A stretch of DNA of 64,000 bases from Thiocapsa rosea (GTDB lineage Bacteria > Pseudomonadota > Gammaproteobacteria > Chromatiales > Chromatiaceae), in NCBI RefSeq assembly GCF_003634315.1, contig NZ_RBXL01000001.1, positions 3,266,501 to 3,330,500 of the forward strand, written 5' to 3'. A model generated the notes under the pieces. That model had not been told where the DNA came from and did no database searches. It was given only the letters and a program-made list of their open reading frames with translations. The translations under genes and the position numbers were made by a program. Each line of letters begins with the position of its first letter. Position 1 is the stretch's first letter. Shown one piece after another: positions 27,697 through 35,810 of the stretch.

Positions 27697-28170
27697 ATGA
27701 GCAACCATTCCACCCTCTACGACCAAGACTTCGACCGTTGGGCGAAGAACCAAGTCGAGCTGCTGCGGCAAGGCAGGGCCAAAGACCTCGATATCGAACA
27801 CCTGATCGCGGAGCTCGAGGACATGGGCAAGGGCAGCCTGCGCGAACTGGAAAGCCGCTTCATCATCCTGATCGCGCACCTGCTTAAATGGCAGTACCAG
27901 CTCCACACCCTGGCCGAGCAATGGCAAGCCTTCGAAGGCAAGAGCTGGCGCAAGACCATCATCGAAGAACGCGCCTAACTCGGCTTTCTGCTCGACAAAG
28001 TGCCGAGTCTGAAGACTTCGCTCGAGCTGGCACGCCAAGAGGCATACCCCGCCGCGAGACGCCTAGCGATCAAGGAGACGCGGATGCCGCCGGAAACCTT
28101 CCCGGATGTCTGTCCTTACACCGCAAGCGAACTGCTGGACGAGGACTTTATGCCCGCGGATTCGAACTAA
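27697..28170 (+). pseudogene. DUF29 family protein with in-frame stop
   Basis: Reads STLYDQDFDRWAKNQVELLRQGRAKDLDIEHLIAELEDMGKGSLRELESRFIILIAHLLKWQYQ, the hallmark of DUF29, then SWRKTIIEERA, a TAA at 27976-27978, and in the same frame LLDKVPSLKTSLELARQEAYPAARRLAIKET, FPDVCPYTASELLDEDFMP to TAA 28168-28170. The family normally continues through the stop position, so this is a single nonsense mutation in an otherwise intact gene. DUF29 proteins are of unknown function and very common in multiple copies in cyanobacteria and purple sulfur bacteria. Confidence 0.8.
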
Positions 28171-28179
28171 CTCATAACC

Positions 28180-28563
28180 ATGGACGCTACCACCGAAATC
28201 GCTGACTGCCCGCCGCATGACGCTGAGCCCGCGAACGGCCGGGTCTACCGATGCGCAAAGTCCAATCCGCCCACGATGCCCGATATGCAGACCCATGCGG
28301 AAAAAGGGCTGTCACCCAACGCGGACCCATGCTTGCGGCGAGCCCTTTCGGTCTTCCGGAGTCGGGGCGACGCGGAGCACCAGATGCGACTCTTTCGACG
28401 CTGGAAACGCCGCTTTGTCCTTACCGCCGACCTCGATCATCGGCATGGCAAGGCTAAGCCAACCAGCGGCCAGCAACCCACCCATACCAGTTGGTGGCCA
28501 GCACCCACGCTGTCGGTCGACGACCGCGCCGCCCTGTTCAGCCTGAGCTGCGAGGTGTCCTGA
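28180..28563 (+). CDS. uncharacterised 127-residue protein, first gene of a two-gene unit
   Basis: 127 residues, no family recognised. The first 50 residues are polar and Pro/Asn-rich; the second half is more ordered: DPCLRRALSVFRSRGDAEHQMRLFRRWKRRFVLTADLDHRHGKAKPTSGQQPTHTSWWPAP. It is rich in Arg, His and Trp, which would suit nucleic-acid contact, but no known motif is present. Its stop overlaps the start of the DUF6575-like gene as TGATG, so the two are translated together. Flanked by a DUF29 pseudogene and an aminotransferase relic; the pair is intact amid decay, which argues it is under selection or recently arrived. Confidence 0.55.
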   Translation: MDATTEIADCPPHDAEPANGRVYRCAKSNPPTMPDMQTHAEKGLSPNADPCLRRALSVFRSRGDAEHQMRLFRRWKRRFVLTADLDHRHGKAKPTSGQQPTHTSWWPAPTLSVDDRAALFSLSCEVS

Positions 28564-29759
28564 TGGCCTGGCACGATCTTGCTGAACTCCAGGCAGTCGA
28601 ACTGGTGCACATTGGTGCGCTGCAGCCCATTGAGGTGCTCTACCAATTCGAGCAGCCCTGCATCTTCACCGCGACCATCCCCTCGGGATCCTTGGTTCTC
28701 GCCTACCTCGTGGAAGAGCTTGAGCAGGATGAGCGGTTTCGCTACCTGCTGGCCACGACGGCAGCCAAAACGGTAGAAGACCTGAAAACCGGCGCCATCA
28801 GCGTTCGCGAAGCCTTGCTCCGTGGGTCGCTCTGGCTTGCCGATCTGGGCATCGATGATTTAGTGCCGAAGCAGGTTTTCAGCCTCAGCGCAGACCAGCT
28901 CCCAACCGATGCCCTTCCCGAGCCGGGAACCATGCTGCTGCCCTCACTGGAACCCGTGCTGCGCGTCAGATTGCATGGCGAGCAAATCAAGTTCGGCGCC
29001 TTACCTGCACCTGTGCTGGCGCACGCGGCGGAAATTGCCAAAACCGCGCTCAAGCCAATCTATGAGTGGCTGGCCAGAAGGCCCAGGGCAGACCTGCAAG
29101 GGCGACCGCCGGAATGGCTGCGCGACCTCTACAGCTTGCAGATTCAGCATCTCTCGCCGGGTAGTCTCGAGGTTGGCTTGAGGCTACCCGGATCGGTGGA
29201 CACTGACTCCACCGATCTTTTGGCTAAGGTCGATGGCGTCAATGACGTCCAGGACATTCGAGCGCAAGGATGGGAGCTCCTGCGGCAAGGTCTGGACTGG
29301 GCGACATCCGACAATCAAGATGATCGCGATCTTGGCGAAGCCGCTCCAGCCATTCTGGACTCACTTCGCCGTCTGGCGCCGACGAGCAGTTCCAAGGGTC
29401 CAGTGACCGCGGTCGAGGTCTCCGGCGCCATGCTCGGTCATTACGCCAAAACCTACAGCCTCACCCAACAAACAACGGCACGGATTCGAACGATACTGAC
29501 CCAAACCGGTAAGACGCAGGAAACCTTTCTGCGGGTGTTCGAGGGGCGAATTCGAAGCCTTGACCTGGACTTGCTGCGCTTTATCCTGCGCAACCCGTAC
29601 ACGGGCGTCGATGAGGTGCAGTTCCTGCTGGATGACGAGCGTTTTCTCGAGGATGCCAAAGAGGCCTACTATCAGGAACTGCCCGTCAAAATTGCAGGCC
29701 GCAGTCTCGATGAGAAAAGCTGGACGGTAGTCGACCTCGAGTTTGCAGCGGTCCGGTAA
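28563..29759 (+). CDS. uncharacterised protein with DUF6575-like N-terminus
   Basis: 398 residues. Residues about 12-105 (LVHIGALQPIEVLYQFEQPCIFTATIPSGSLVLAYLVEE and LKTGAISVREALLRGSLWLADL) resemble DUF6575, a small sensor-like domain of unknown role. The rest is helical, with KTYSLTQQTTARIRTILTQTGKTQETF and a C-terminal LPVKIAGRSLDEKSWTVVDLEFAAVR. No catalytic motif is evident. It overlaps the small upstream gene (TGATG). Two-gene units with a DUF6575-type protein are uncharacterised; a role in defence or stress is possible but not shown by the sequence. It ends directly against the aminotransferase relic. Confidence 0.6.
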   Translation: MAWHDLAELQAVELVHIGALQPIEVLYQFEQPCIFTATIPSGSLVLAYLVEELEQDERFRYLLATTAAKTVEDLKTGAISVREALLRGSLWLADLGIDDLVPKQVFSLSADQLPTDALPEPGTMLLPSLEPVLRVRLHGEQIKFGALPAPVLAHAAEIAKTALKPIYEWLARRPRADLQGRPPEWLRDLYSLQIQHLSPGSLEVGLRLPGSVDTDSTDLLAKVDGVNDVQDIRAQGWELLRQGLDWATSDNQDDRDLGEAAPAILDSLRRLAPTSSSKGPVTAVEVSGAMLGHYAKTYSLTQQTTARIRTILTQTGKTQETFLRVFEGRIRSLDLDLLRFILRNPYTGVDEVQFLLDDERFLEDAKEAYYQELPVKIAGRSLDEKSWTVVDLEFAAVR

Positions 29760-29761
29760 TA

Positions 29762-29946
29762 CGCTTCCACGCCACCAAGGTGTTCAACACCTTCGATGGC
29801 GGTGCCATCGTCTGTCCCAACGCCAAAACCACTTGCCACATTAAAGACTTGAAGAACGTCGGTTTGGCCGGCGCGAACCGCGTCATCGCCACGGGCATCA
29901 ACGGCCGGCGCTACTTCTACCCACTGATCTCGGATTCTCCGATGGG
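29762..29946 (+). pseudogene. relic of a second DegT/StrS aminotransferase, internally deleted
   Basis: Codons read RFHATKVFNTFDGGAIVCPNAK, then HIKDLKNVGLAGANRVIATGINGRRYFYPLISDSPMG. The first part matches the PLP-Lys region of the gene at 25992 (SFHATKVFNTFEGGAIICPDAK); INGRRYFYPLIS joins the INGK block directly to GRRYFYPLIS, so about 80 residues between are deleted. Both ends are missing as well. It marks a lost paralogue or recombination point. Confidence 0.75.
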
Positions 29947-29983
29947 CCTCGCACGTAAGCCTGGCCACCCACAACATCAGTCG

Positions 29984-30268
29984 CTCGTGACATTCGCTCT
30001 GCGGTGTCACGCATGCCCCTGGCGCTCTGCGCCACGTGCCACGATGGCAGGAGTTACGAGCCATGCCTTTCGATGCCTCGAGCATTAGACCGGCCACCCA
30101 ACCTACAAGGACTCGTGACACCGCAAGGACTCCCGTGACACCGCAAGGACTCGTGACACCGCAAGGACGCGTGACACCGCAAGGACGCGTGACACCACAA
30201 GGACTCGTGACACCGCTCCGCGGTGTCACGCATGCCTCAGGCGCTCTGCGCCACGTGCCACGATGGCA
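29984..30268. repeat. two 65-base direct repeats flanking a minisatellite
   Basis: 29984-30049 and 30204-30268 are near-identical (CTCGTGAC at the left, GGCGCTCTGCGCCACGTGCC then ACGATGGCA at the right). Each contains small palindromes such as GGCGCTCTGCGCC. In the first copy the sequence continues GGAGTTACGAG; in the second this continuation is found only after a 798-base insertion, which is read as a group II intron. Confidence 0.75.
30106..30215. repeat. six-copy tandem repeat, 18-base unit
   Basis: Unit CAAGGACTCGTGACACCG; copies start at 30106, 30124, 30144, 30162, 30180 and 30198. The second copy is 20 bases (two extra C); copies 4 and 5 have ACGCG for ACTCG. No spacer sequence between units, so it is a minisatellite, not a CRISPR array. 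GTGACACCG resembles part of the flanking direct repeats, from which it probably grew. Confidence 0.8.
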
Positions 30269-31066
30269 CCGGGTGGCCGCGGGTGATTGCTCACCCGCGG
30301 CTCCCACAGATCCGGACGTGCCCAACTCGGGCATCCGGCTCCTCAGTCTAAGCAGATGCTACACCCCGTCGTGGTGGTGCACCCTGACACCACGAGGCAT
30401 CTCGCTCGTGGGTCTCGATCGCACGCTTCTGTCGTTGTGTTGAGAGGACGATGCGGCTCGATGTCCGCGCCCTCGTTCCCTCCAGAAGCTGCCCAGACCG
30501 GTCGGCCGCTTCCCTCCCACGGGTCCTCTGGGGCGAGTTCCCCGCGCTCAACGGTACTATCAGCCGACTCTGACTGCTCAGCCGTCATCACGCCGCACTT
30601 CGTTGCCTTCGTTTGGCGCTACCTTGCCGTCGGTCCTGTTCGCTCCCGTCGGCCGGACCAGCGCCGTCGGGCCGGGGCGGCTTCTTACGCGATGCCCGCG
30701 CCGCGTCTCGAGCAAGGAGCAACTGAGCGCTCCCGGGTTCCCGGACGACCCGTGCGGACATGCCCTGCTCTCAGACCCCGGCGGAGTCTCGACATCAGGC
30801 CGTTACGATGCCGAAACTGTTGCCTTCCGGTGTTCCGAATACGTCGGCTCCGCTGAACTCAGTAACGGGGCTCCATCACATGGCCTGCACGCCCCCTGTG
30901 TACGCTTCGCAGGCGGGATCGCTCCCGCACCACGCAACACTCGGTTCCGGTGGATGGCCACTCCTTACCGGCTCGGGACTTGCACCCGGTGGGTCGCAAA
31001 AAGGAGTTTCCGATTCGCCTATCCGTTCGCTATCTTCCTCTCCTTCCAGGCTTTGCCTGGCGCAAC
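30269..31066 (-). mobile_element. ORF-less group II intron
   Basis: 798 bases on the minus strand. Near its 3' end is a domain V at 30341-30308: 34 bases starting GAGCCGGATGCCC and ending GGGCACGTCCGGATCT, with the AGC triad and the bulged stem. A 10-base-pair domain VI-like hairpin (30300-30277) follows, then CCACCCGGT. The 5' end reads GTTGCGCCAGGC, near the GUGYG consensus, with an early GGTGCAAGTCCCGAGCCGG block as in domain I. No reverse transcriptase frame exists inside. The uninterrupted target, ACGATGGCA joined to GGAGTTACGA, is present at 30041-30059, which fixes both ends. It would need a maturase from elsewhere to move. Confidence 0.7.
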
Positions 31067-31299
31067 GGAGTTACGAACAAGGTCGGATTGCCGAACAGGC
31101 GGCGGCCGAGACCGAGATTCCCGGAAAGAAGCGGTTATGGCGGTGGATCAAGAAAGTCGCCATCCCAATGATCGACGAAATCATCCCTGCGCAGACGGGA
31201 TGCCAATTCCCGGAAACCACCTTAAACGGAATCGATGCCCAATTCTTCCGCTCGTGAACGAGCGAAGGGTACTGAGGGACACGAGGACATCACCCAAAG
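31067..31299. other. sequence downstream of the intron insertion
   Basis: Begins GGAGTTACGAA, the continuation of the direct repeat. One frame reads SYEQGRIAEQAAAETEIPGK then WRWIKKVAIPMIDEIIPAQT to a stop at 31255, related to a short relic at 27448. Too short and without a start to be called a gene; a candidate gene tail split from its front by the repeats and intron. Confidence 0.4.
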
Positions 31300-32442
31300 A
31301 TGAAACACCACCAACACAAATCCGCCTTCCCCTTCGTCCGTCCCCCGGTCGAATTCGACAAGCACACCGACAAGCAGCTCCTCCAATACTGTCTCGGCGG
31401 CACGCTCTACATGCCCGGGACCAAGGATATCCTCGACAAAATCCTCCGCCGAGATCTCCAGGATCTGACCTCGATGGTGATGTGTTTCGAGGACGCGATC
31501 TCGGCGGACCAATTGCCGCAGGCGGAGATCAACGTCCTTCAACATCTCGACCGCCTCGCCGCAGCCGTCGCCTCCGGTGAGCTCGCTCTAAAGGATGTTC
31601 CACTCATCTTCCTGCGCGTGCGCAACACCGCACAGTTCATCACGTTTTCAAGCCGGCTCAGCGTTGCCCAAGCCGCAGTGCTCACCGGATTCGTCTTTCC
31701 CAAGTTCTACAGCCAAAACGCCCACCTCTTTCTCGATCAGTTGCGGACGTTAAACGAGACACTGGGTGTTCTGCTCTACGGCATGCCCATCTTGGAAGGT
31801 CACGCCATCGCCTATGGCGAAACGCGCAACTCCGAGTTGATGGCACTCAAGGCCATCCTCGACCCATTCAAAGACCTCATCCTCAACGTCCGCATCGGCG
31901 GGACCGACTTCTCGGCCATTTTCGGGGTCAGGCGCGGCATCAATACCTCGATCTACGATATCCTCCCGGTGCGTGACGTTCTTACGGATATTCTCAATTA
32001 CTTCAACCGGGCCGACGCGGGTTACACCATTTCGGGGCCGGTGTGGGAATACTTTCTGGCGGACACCGCCATCGATATCGACGACGTCTTGGCCGAGAAC
32101 ATCCATCGCTCCCTGCTCAACCGCAACCCCATCCTCAACGAGGCGCTCGATGGGCTCCTGCGCGAGGTCATCTTGGACAAGGCCAACGGATTCATCGGAA
32201 AGACCGTCATCCATCCCTCGCATCTGAAATACGTGAATGCCATGCACGCCGTGACTCGGGAGGAGTACGAAGATGCCTGCCAGATCATCGACGCATCCGG
32301 CGGTGTGATCAAGAGTGCGAAATCCAATAAAATGAACGAGATCAACCCCCATCGCAATTGGGCACAGCGGGTGGCGCGGTGTGCCGATGCCTTCGGTGTC
32401 ATCGAAGACGAATCCTGCTACCTTAAGCTCTGCCTGGCATGA
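31300..32442 (+). CDS. HpcH/HpaI aldolase / citrate lyase (CitE-like) family protein
   Basis: 380 residues. GGTLYMPGTKDILDKIL opens the TIM barrel as in CitE-like proteins of this length; SMVMCFEDAISADQLPQAEIN carries the metal-binding E-D, and DVPLIFLRVRNT, GILEGH-like PILEGHAIAY and the C-terminal FIGKTVIHPSHLKYVNAMHAVTREEYEDACQII (typical G-K-x-x-I-H-P) complete the fold. Such enzymes split or form C-C bonds in beta-hydroxyacyl compounds using Mg. The long 380-residue form is the one found with Ter-type and other biosynthetic operons. Here it starts an eight-gene run of small-molecule enzymes (TIM-barrel protein 34 bases downstream). Exact substrate unknown. Confidence 0.85.
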   Translation: MKHHQHKSAFPFVRPPVEFDKHTDKQLLQYCLGGTLYMPGTKDILDKILRRDLQDLTSMVMCFEDAISADQLPQAEINVLQHLDRLAAAVASGELALKDVPLIFLRVRNTAQFITFSSRLSVAQAAVLTGFVFPKFYSQNAHLFLDQLRTLNETLGVLLYGMPILEGHAIAYGETRNSELMALKAILDPFKDLILNVRIGGTDFSAIFGVRRGINTSIYDILPVRDVLTDILNYFNRADAGYTISGPVWEYFLADTAIDIDDVLAENIHRSLLNRNPILNEALDGLLREVILDKANGFIGKTVIHPSHLKYVNAMHAVTREEYEDACQIIDASGGVIKSAKSNKMNEINPHRNWAQRVARCADAFGVIEDESCYLKLCLA

Positions 32443-32476
32443 GCGATCCCACCCCATACCCGAGCCGCAGAACACC

Positions 32477-33379
32477 ATGGACAGCATGACCGCAACGCGC
32501 AACTTCCTCGGCACCCTTGGCCTGCCGACCGGCGACGCCTACGACCTGCCCACCTCCGACAAGCGCTTCGCCGACGGCGGCCAGTACCGATTCGAGGTCC
32601 CCGGCATTCAGGGACCGGCGGCCATGAAGGCACTGCTGGACGCGGTCGACGGGTACGGACTGACGATCCACCGGGTCACCCAGACCAAGGGCATCATGCT
32701 GCTCGCGGACGAAGACATTCAGGCCATGATCGATCTGGCCCGGACCGCCCGAGTCGAGCTGGTGCTCTCCGTCGGTCCGCGCGCGACCTACGACACCAGC
32801 GCCTCGGTGCAGACCCCGGAAGGCCAGCGCATGGGCTACCGCCTGCGCGGCCAAGAACAGATCGTGCGGGCCATCGAGGACATCAAGCGCGCCATCGCCA
32901 TCGGGTGTCGCTCCTTCCTCCTCTACGATGAAGGCCATCTCTGGATCTTGAACGAGATGCGCAAACAGGGCGAGATCCCTCCGGAATGCCGCTTCAAGAT
33001 CTCGGCGCACTGCGGCCACGGCAACCCCTGCTCGGCCAAGCTCCTCGAGCTCAACGGCGCCGACTCGATCAACCCGGTGCGCGACATCCAGCTCCAGATG
33101 CTCGCCGCGCTGCGCCAAGCGATCGCGATCCCGATCGACGTGCATACCGAAAACCCGGCGTCGTCCGGCGGATTCATCCGCCACTACGAAGTGCCCGAGA
33201 TGATCCGCGTCGCCGCGCCCATCTATCTGAAGACCGGCGGCTCGGTGGCCAAATCGCACTCCTGGGACACCACGACGGAAGACGCCAAGCAACGCGCCAA
33301 ACAGGTCCGGCTCGTCCGCCGCGTGATCGACGCTTACTACCCGGAAGCCGTCTGCTCCCCGGCGGGCTCTCTTCGGTAG
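32477..33379 (+). CDS. TIM-barrel-like protein, possibly U32-peptidase related
   Basis: 300 residues from ATG 32477. A regular alternation of strands and helices is visible: YRFEVPGIQGPAAMKALLDAV, VTQTKGIMLLADEDIQAMIDLARTARVELVLSVGPRA, EDIKRAIAIGCRSFLLYDEGHLWILNEM, FKISAHCGHGNPCSAKLLELNGADSINPVRDIQLQMLAAL, IPIDVHTENPASSGGFIRHYEVPEMI, YLKTGG. This suggests a TIM barrel; proteins of this kind are sometimes called U32 peptidase-like, but no protease residues are evident. H-C-G-H-G-N-P-C and D-V-H-T-E-N could bind a metal or substrate. It lies between the CitE-like protein and an aldo/keto reductase, so a step in the same pathway is likely. Confidence 0.6.
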   Translation: MDSMTATRNFLGTLGLPTGDAYDLPTSDKRFADGGQYRFEVPGIQGPAAMKALLDAVDGYGLTIHRVTQTKGIMLLADEDIQAMIDLARTARVELVLSVGPRATYDTSASVQTPEGQRMGYRLRGQEQIVRAIEDIKRAIAIGCRSFLLYDEGHLWILNEMRKQGEIPPECRFKISAHCGHGNPCSAKLLELNGADSINPVRDIQLQMLAALRQAIAIPIDVHTENPASSGGFIRHYEVPEMIRVAAPIYLKTGGSVAKSHSWDTTTEDAKQRAKQVRLVRRVIDAYYPEAVCSPAGSLR

Positions 33380-33439
33380 CCGTCTCTTCCTAGTCAGTCC
33401 GCACCAGCACCAAAACCGATCGTTCGACGAGAAACCTCG

Positions 33440-34396
33440 ATGGCGACACCCGTGCGACTCATCCTCGGCACCATGACCTTCGGCCCTCAGGTCGACCCCG
33501 AAGGCAGCAAGGCCATGGTCCGCCACTTCCTGGGACAGGGTCACCTCGAGATCGACACCGCCTATGTCTACAACGGCGGCGACAGCGAGCGCTATCTGGG
33601 CGATGCCCTGAAAGACGTGGAGTCCAGTCCGGTCAAGCTCGCCACCAAGGTGAATCCACGCATCACCGGCCGCCTCGATGCCGATGCGATACGGATGCAA
33701 TTGACGGAGTCACTGACGCGACTGGGCCAAGACAGGGTCGATCTGCTGTACCTGCACTTTCCGGACCCCGGAACCCCGATCGAATCCACGCTCGAAGCCT
33801 GCGCCGAGCTGCATTCCCAAGGACGTTTTACCGCTCTCGGACTCAGCAACTTCCCGGCCTGGCAGGTGGTCCACATCTGGCACCTTTGCAAGGCACAGGG
33901 TTGGCCACTGCCGGAGGTCTACCAGGGCCTCTACAACGGTCTGAGCCGGAGCATCGAAGCCGAGCTCCTGCCCGCGCTCCGAGCGCTCGGCATCCGGTTC
34001 TACGCCTACAACCCCCTGGCCGGCGGCATCCTGGCCGGGAAATATGCCAGCTATCACGACGAGCCGACCCCCGGGCGCTTTACCTTCCGCCCGAATTACA
34101 AAGCCCGATACTGGAAAAAGCCCTTTTTCGACGCGCTCGACATCCTCGCCGAGACCTGCAAAGCGTCACAGGTCAGCTTGGTGGAGGCTGCCTACCGCTG
34201 GCTCGCCTGGCACTCGGGCCTCGATGGAGCAGAGCGAGACGGCGTGATCATCGGCGCGTCGAATCTCGCCCAACTCGAGCAAAACATCCAGATATTCGCG
34301 CAGGGGCCGCTCCCGGATGCTGTCGTGGCGGCCTTCGATACCGCCTGGGAAGCCGCTAGGCCGGACGCGCCCGAGTATTTTCGGACGTCTGTCTGA
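33440..34396 (+). CDS. aldo/keto reductase (AKR7-like)
   Basis: 318 residues. ILGTMTFGPQVDPEGSKAMV, DTAYVYNGGDSERYLGDAL (catalytic Asp and Tyr), VKLATKVNP (catalytic Lys), VDLLYLHFPDPGTPIESTL (catalytic His), LGLSNFPAWQV and the C-terminal VIIGASNLAQLEQNI NADPH-binding segment are all intact. The layout matches the aflatoxin-aldehyde-reductase-like AKRs. It probably reduces an aldehyde or ketone made in this cluster; a phosphonopyruvate decarboxylase downstream makes aldehydes, so that is a reasonable partner (inference). Its stop overlaps the MmgE/PrpD start (TGATG). Confidence 0.9.
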   Translation: MATPVRLILGTMTFGPQVDPEGSKAMVRHFLGQGHLEIDTAYVYNGGDSERYLGDALKDVESSPVKLATKVNPRITGRLDADAIRMQLTESLTRLGQDRVDLLYLHFPDPGTPIESTLEACAELHSQGRFTALGLSNFPAWQVVHIWHLCKAQGWPLPEVYQGLYNGLSRSIEAELLPALRALGIRFYAYNPLAGGILAGKYASYHDEPTPGRFTFRPNYKARYWKKPFFDALDILAETCKASQVSLVEAAYRWLAWHSGLDGAERDGVIIGASNLAQLEQNIQIFAQGPLPDAVVAAFDTAWEAARPDAPEYFRTSV

Positions 34397-35793
34397 TGCC
34401 TGCAGAAGCCTATCGTTCCGCATGTGATCCGATGACCGATAACCTGACACAGCAGTTTGTTGCCCGCCTCCAGGTTTTAGCCGATGGCAGATTGGCCGGT
34501 GCTGAGATCCAACAGGCAAAACGCTGCCTTCTGGACTATATCGGTGCAGCACTGGCTGGCGCGGCGATCATTCGTCCGCAGGCTGAGAAGCTCTTGGCAC
34601 ACGGCTACGAAACAAAGGGCGGTTCGACGGTCATCGGTTTCGGCGCAAGGGCGGGACTAGAAACCGCAACCCTTGTGAATGGACTGTCGTCGCATGTCGC
34701 GGAAATGGATGACGGCGTCCGATTCGGAATGATTCATCCGGGATCGCCCATCTTCTCCTGCTTGCTGCCGGCTGCCGAACGCTATTCGGTCCAGGCGAGC
34801 GATCTCATCAAAGGCATCGTCATTGGCTATGATGCCGCACTGAGGCTCGCGAGCGCGATCCAGCCATCGCACTACCAACGTGGATACCATCCAACGGCCA
34901 CTTGCGGAACAATCGGCGCGGCCATGGGCCTCGGCGCGATGTTGGGATTTGATCCTCAGGAGATGGGATCGACCTTCGCCGCTGCCTGCGTGTCCGCATC
35001 GGGAAGCCTCAAGGTCGTCGATGACGGCTCCGAGTTGAAGCCCTACAACGCCGGCCGCGCAGCAGTTGTCGGATTGTTGTCCGCACAGATGGCCCGCGCA
35101 GGCTTCGGCGCTCCGCCGGATGCCCTGTCCGGTGAGGCTGGATTCCTGGCGATGATGTGTGACGGCTACGATGTGGAACGGCTCATCGAGCCATCCTCCG
35201 CCGGCTTCTGGATCCATCAGGTCTACGTCAAACCCTACGCTGCCTGTCGTCACGCACACCCCTCGATTGAAGCCTGCCTGCGTCTTCGCGAGCGGATTGA
35301 TCTAAACACCGATCAGATCAGCGGCATCCGAGTGACAACCTACAAAGGGCTGGTCGGAAGACATGACCACCGGACGTTCACCAATGTTGCATCGGCAAGA
35401 ATGAGCATTCCGTATGGGGTGGCGGTCGCTTTGGTTTATGGACGAGCGGGCATCGGCGAATTCACGGATGAAACCATCAGTAATCCAACGGTCCGCGCAC
35501 TCGCATTAAAGGTCGAAGTCGTGTCGGACGATGCATTCACCGCCTGGGTGCCTGAAAAACGTGCGGCACGAGTCGAAATCACCCTTAAGGATGGGACTGT
35601 CTACGAGGATCTGGTCGAGTATCCAAAGGGTGAGCCTGAGAATCCAATGACCGATCGTGAGTTAGAAGACAAATTTTTCGCCTTGTCCGAGTATGGTGGA
35701 CATGGGCCGGAGTCGTCCCGGATGATCGTCGAAACTGTTTGGAACCTCCCCGACAACCTTGAGCAGTTCTTCAGTCAGCTTCGTCATTGTTGA
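34396..35793 (+). CDS. MmgE/PrpD family protein
   Basis: 465 residues. Typical blocks: IQQAKRCLLDYIGAALAGA, STVIGFGARAGLETATLVNGLSSHVAEMDDGVRFGMIHPGSPIFS, GIVIGYDAALRLASAIQPSHYQRGYHPTATCGTIGAAMG, KPYNAGRAAVVGLLSAQMA and VYVKPYAACRHAHPSIEA. The family includes 2-methylcitrate dehydratase, cis-aconitate decarboxylase and iminodisuccinate epimerase, all acting on tricarboxylate-like or aminodicarboxylate substrates. Either ATG 34396 (overlapping the AKR stop) or ATG 34432 may be the start. No methylcitrate-cycle genes are near, so a biosynthetic role on a C4-C6 carboxylic acid is more likely. Confidence 0.85.
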   Translation: MPAEAYRSACDPMTDNLTQQFVARLQVLADGRLAGAEIQQAKRCLLDYIGAALAGAAIIRPQAEKLLAHGYETKGGSTVIGFGARAGLETATLVNGLSSHVAEMDDGVRFGMIHPGSPIFSCLLPAAERYSVQASDLIKGIVIGYDAALRLASAIQPSHYQRGYHPTATCGTIGAAMGLGAMLGFDPQEMGSTFAAACVSASGSLKVVDDGSELKPYNAGRAAVVGLLSAQMARAGFGAPPDALSGEAGFLAMMCDGYDVERLIEPSSAGFWIHQVYVKPYAACRHAHPSIEACLRLRERIDLNTDQISGIRVTTYKGLVGRHDHRTFTNVASARMSIPYGVAVALVYGRAGIGEFTDETISNPTVRALALKVEVVSDDAFTAWVPEKRAARVEITLKDGTVYEDLVEYPKGEPENPMTDRELEDKFFALSEYGGHGPESSRMIVETVWNLPDNLEQFFSQLRHC

Positions 35794-35810
35794 AGGAAAA
35801 GAGCACGACC

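Noticed and set aside
30106-30215. CRISPR-like array of short repeats
   Set aside because: The 18-base units are contiguous with no unique spacers and no cas genes; it is a minisatellite.
31300-32442. PEP mutase for the phosphonopyruvate decarboxylase pathway
   Set aside because: The sequence has CitE/HpcH features (CFEDAIS, IHPSHLKYVN) and lacks the PEP mutase EDK-x5-NS motif.
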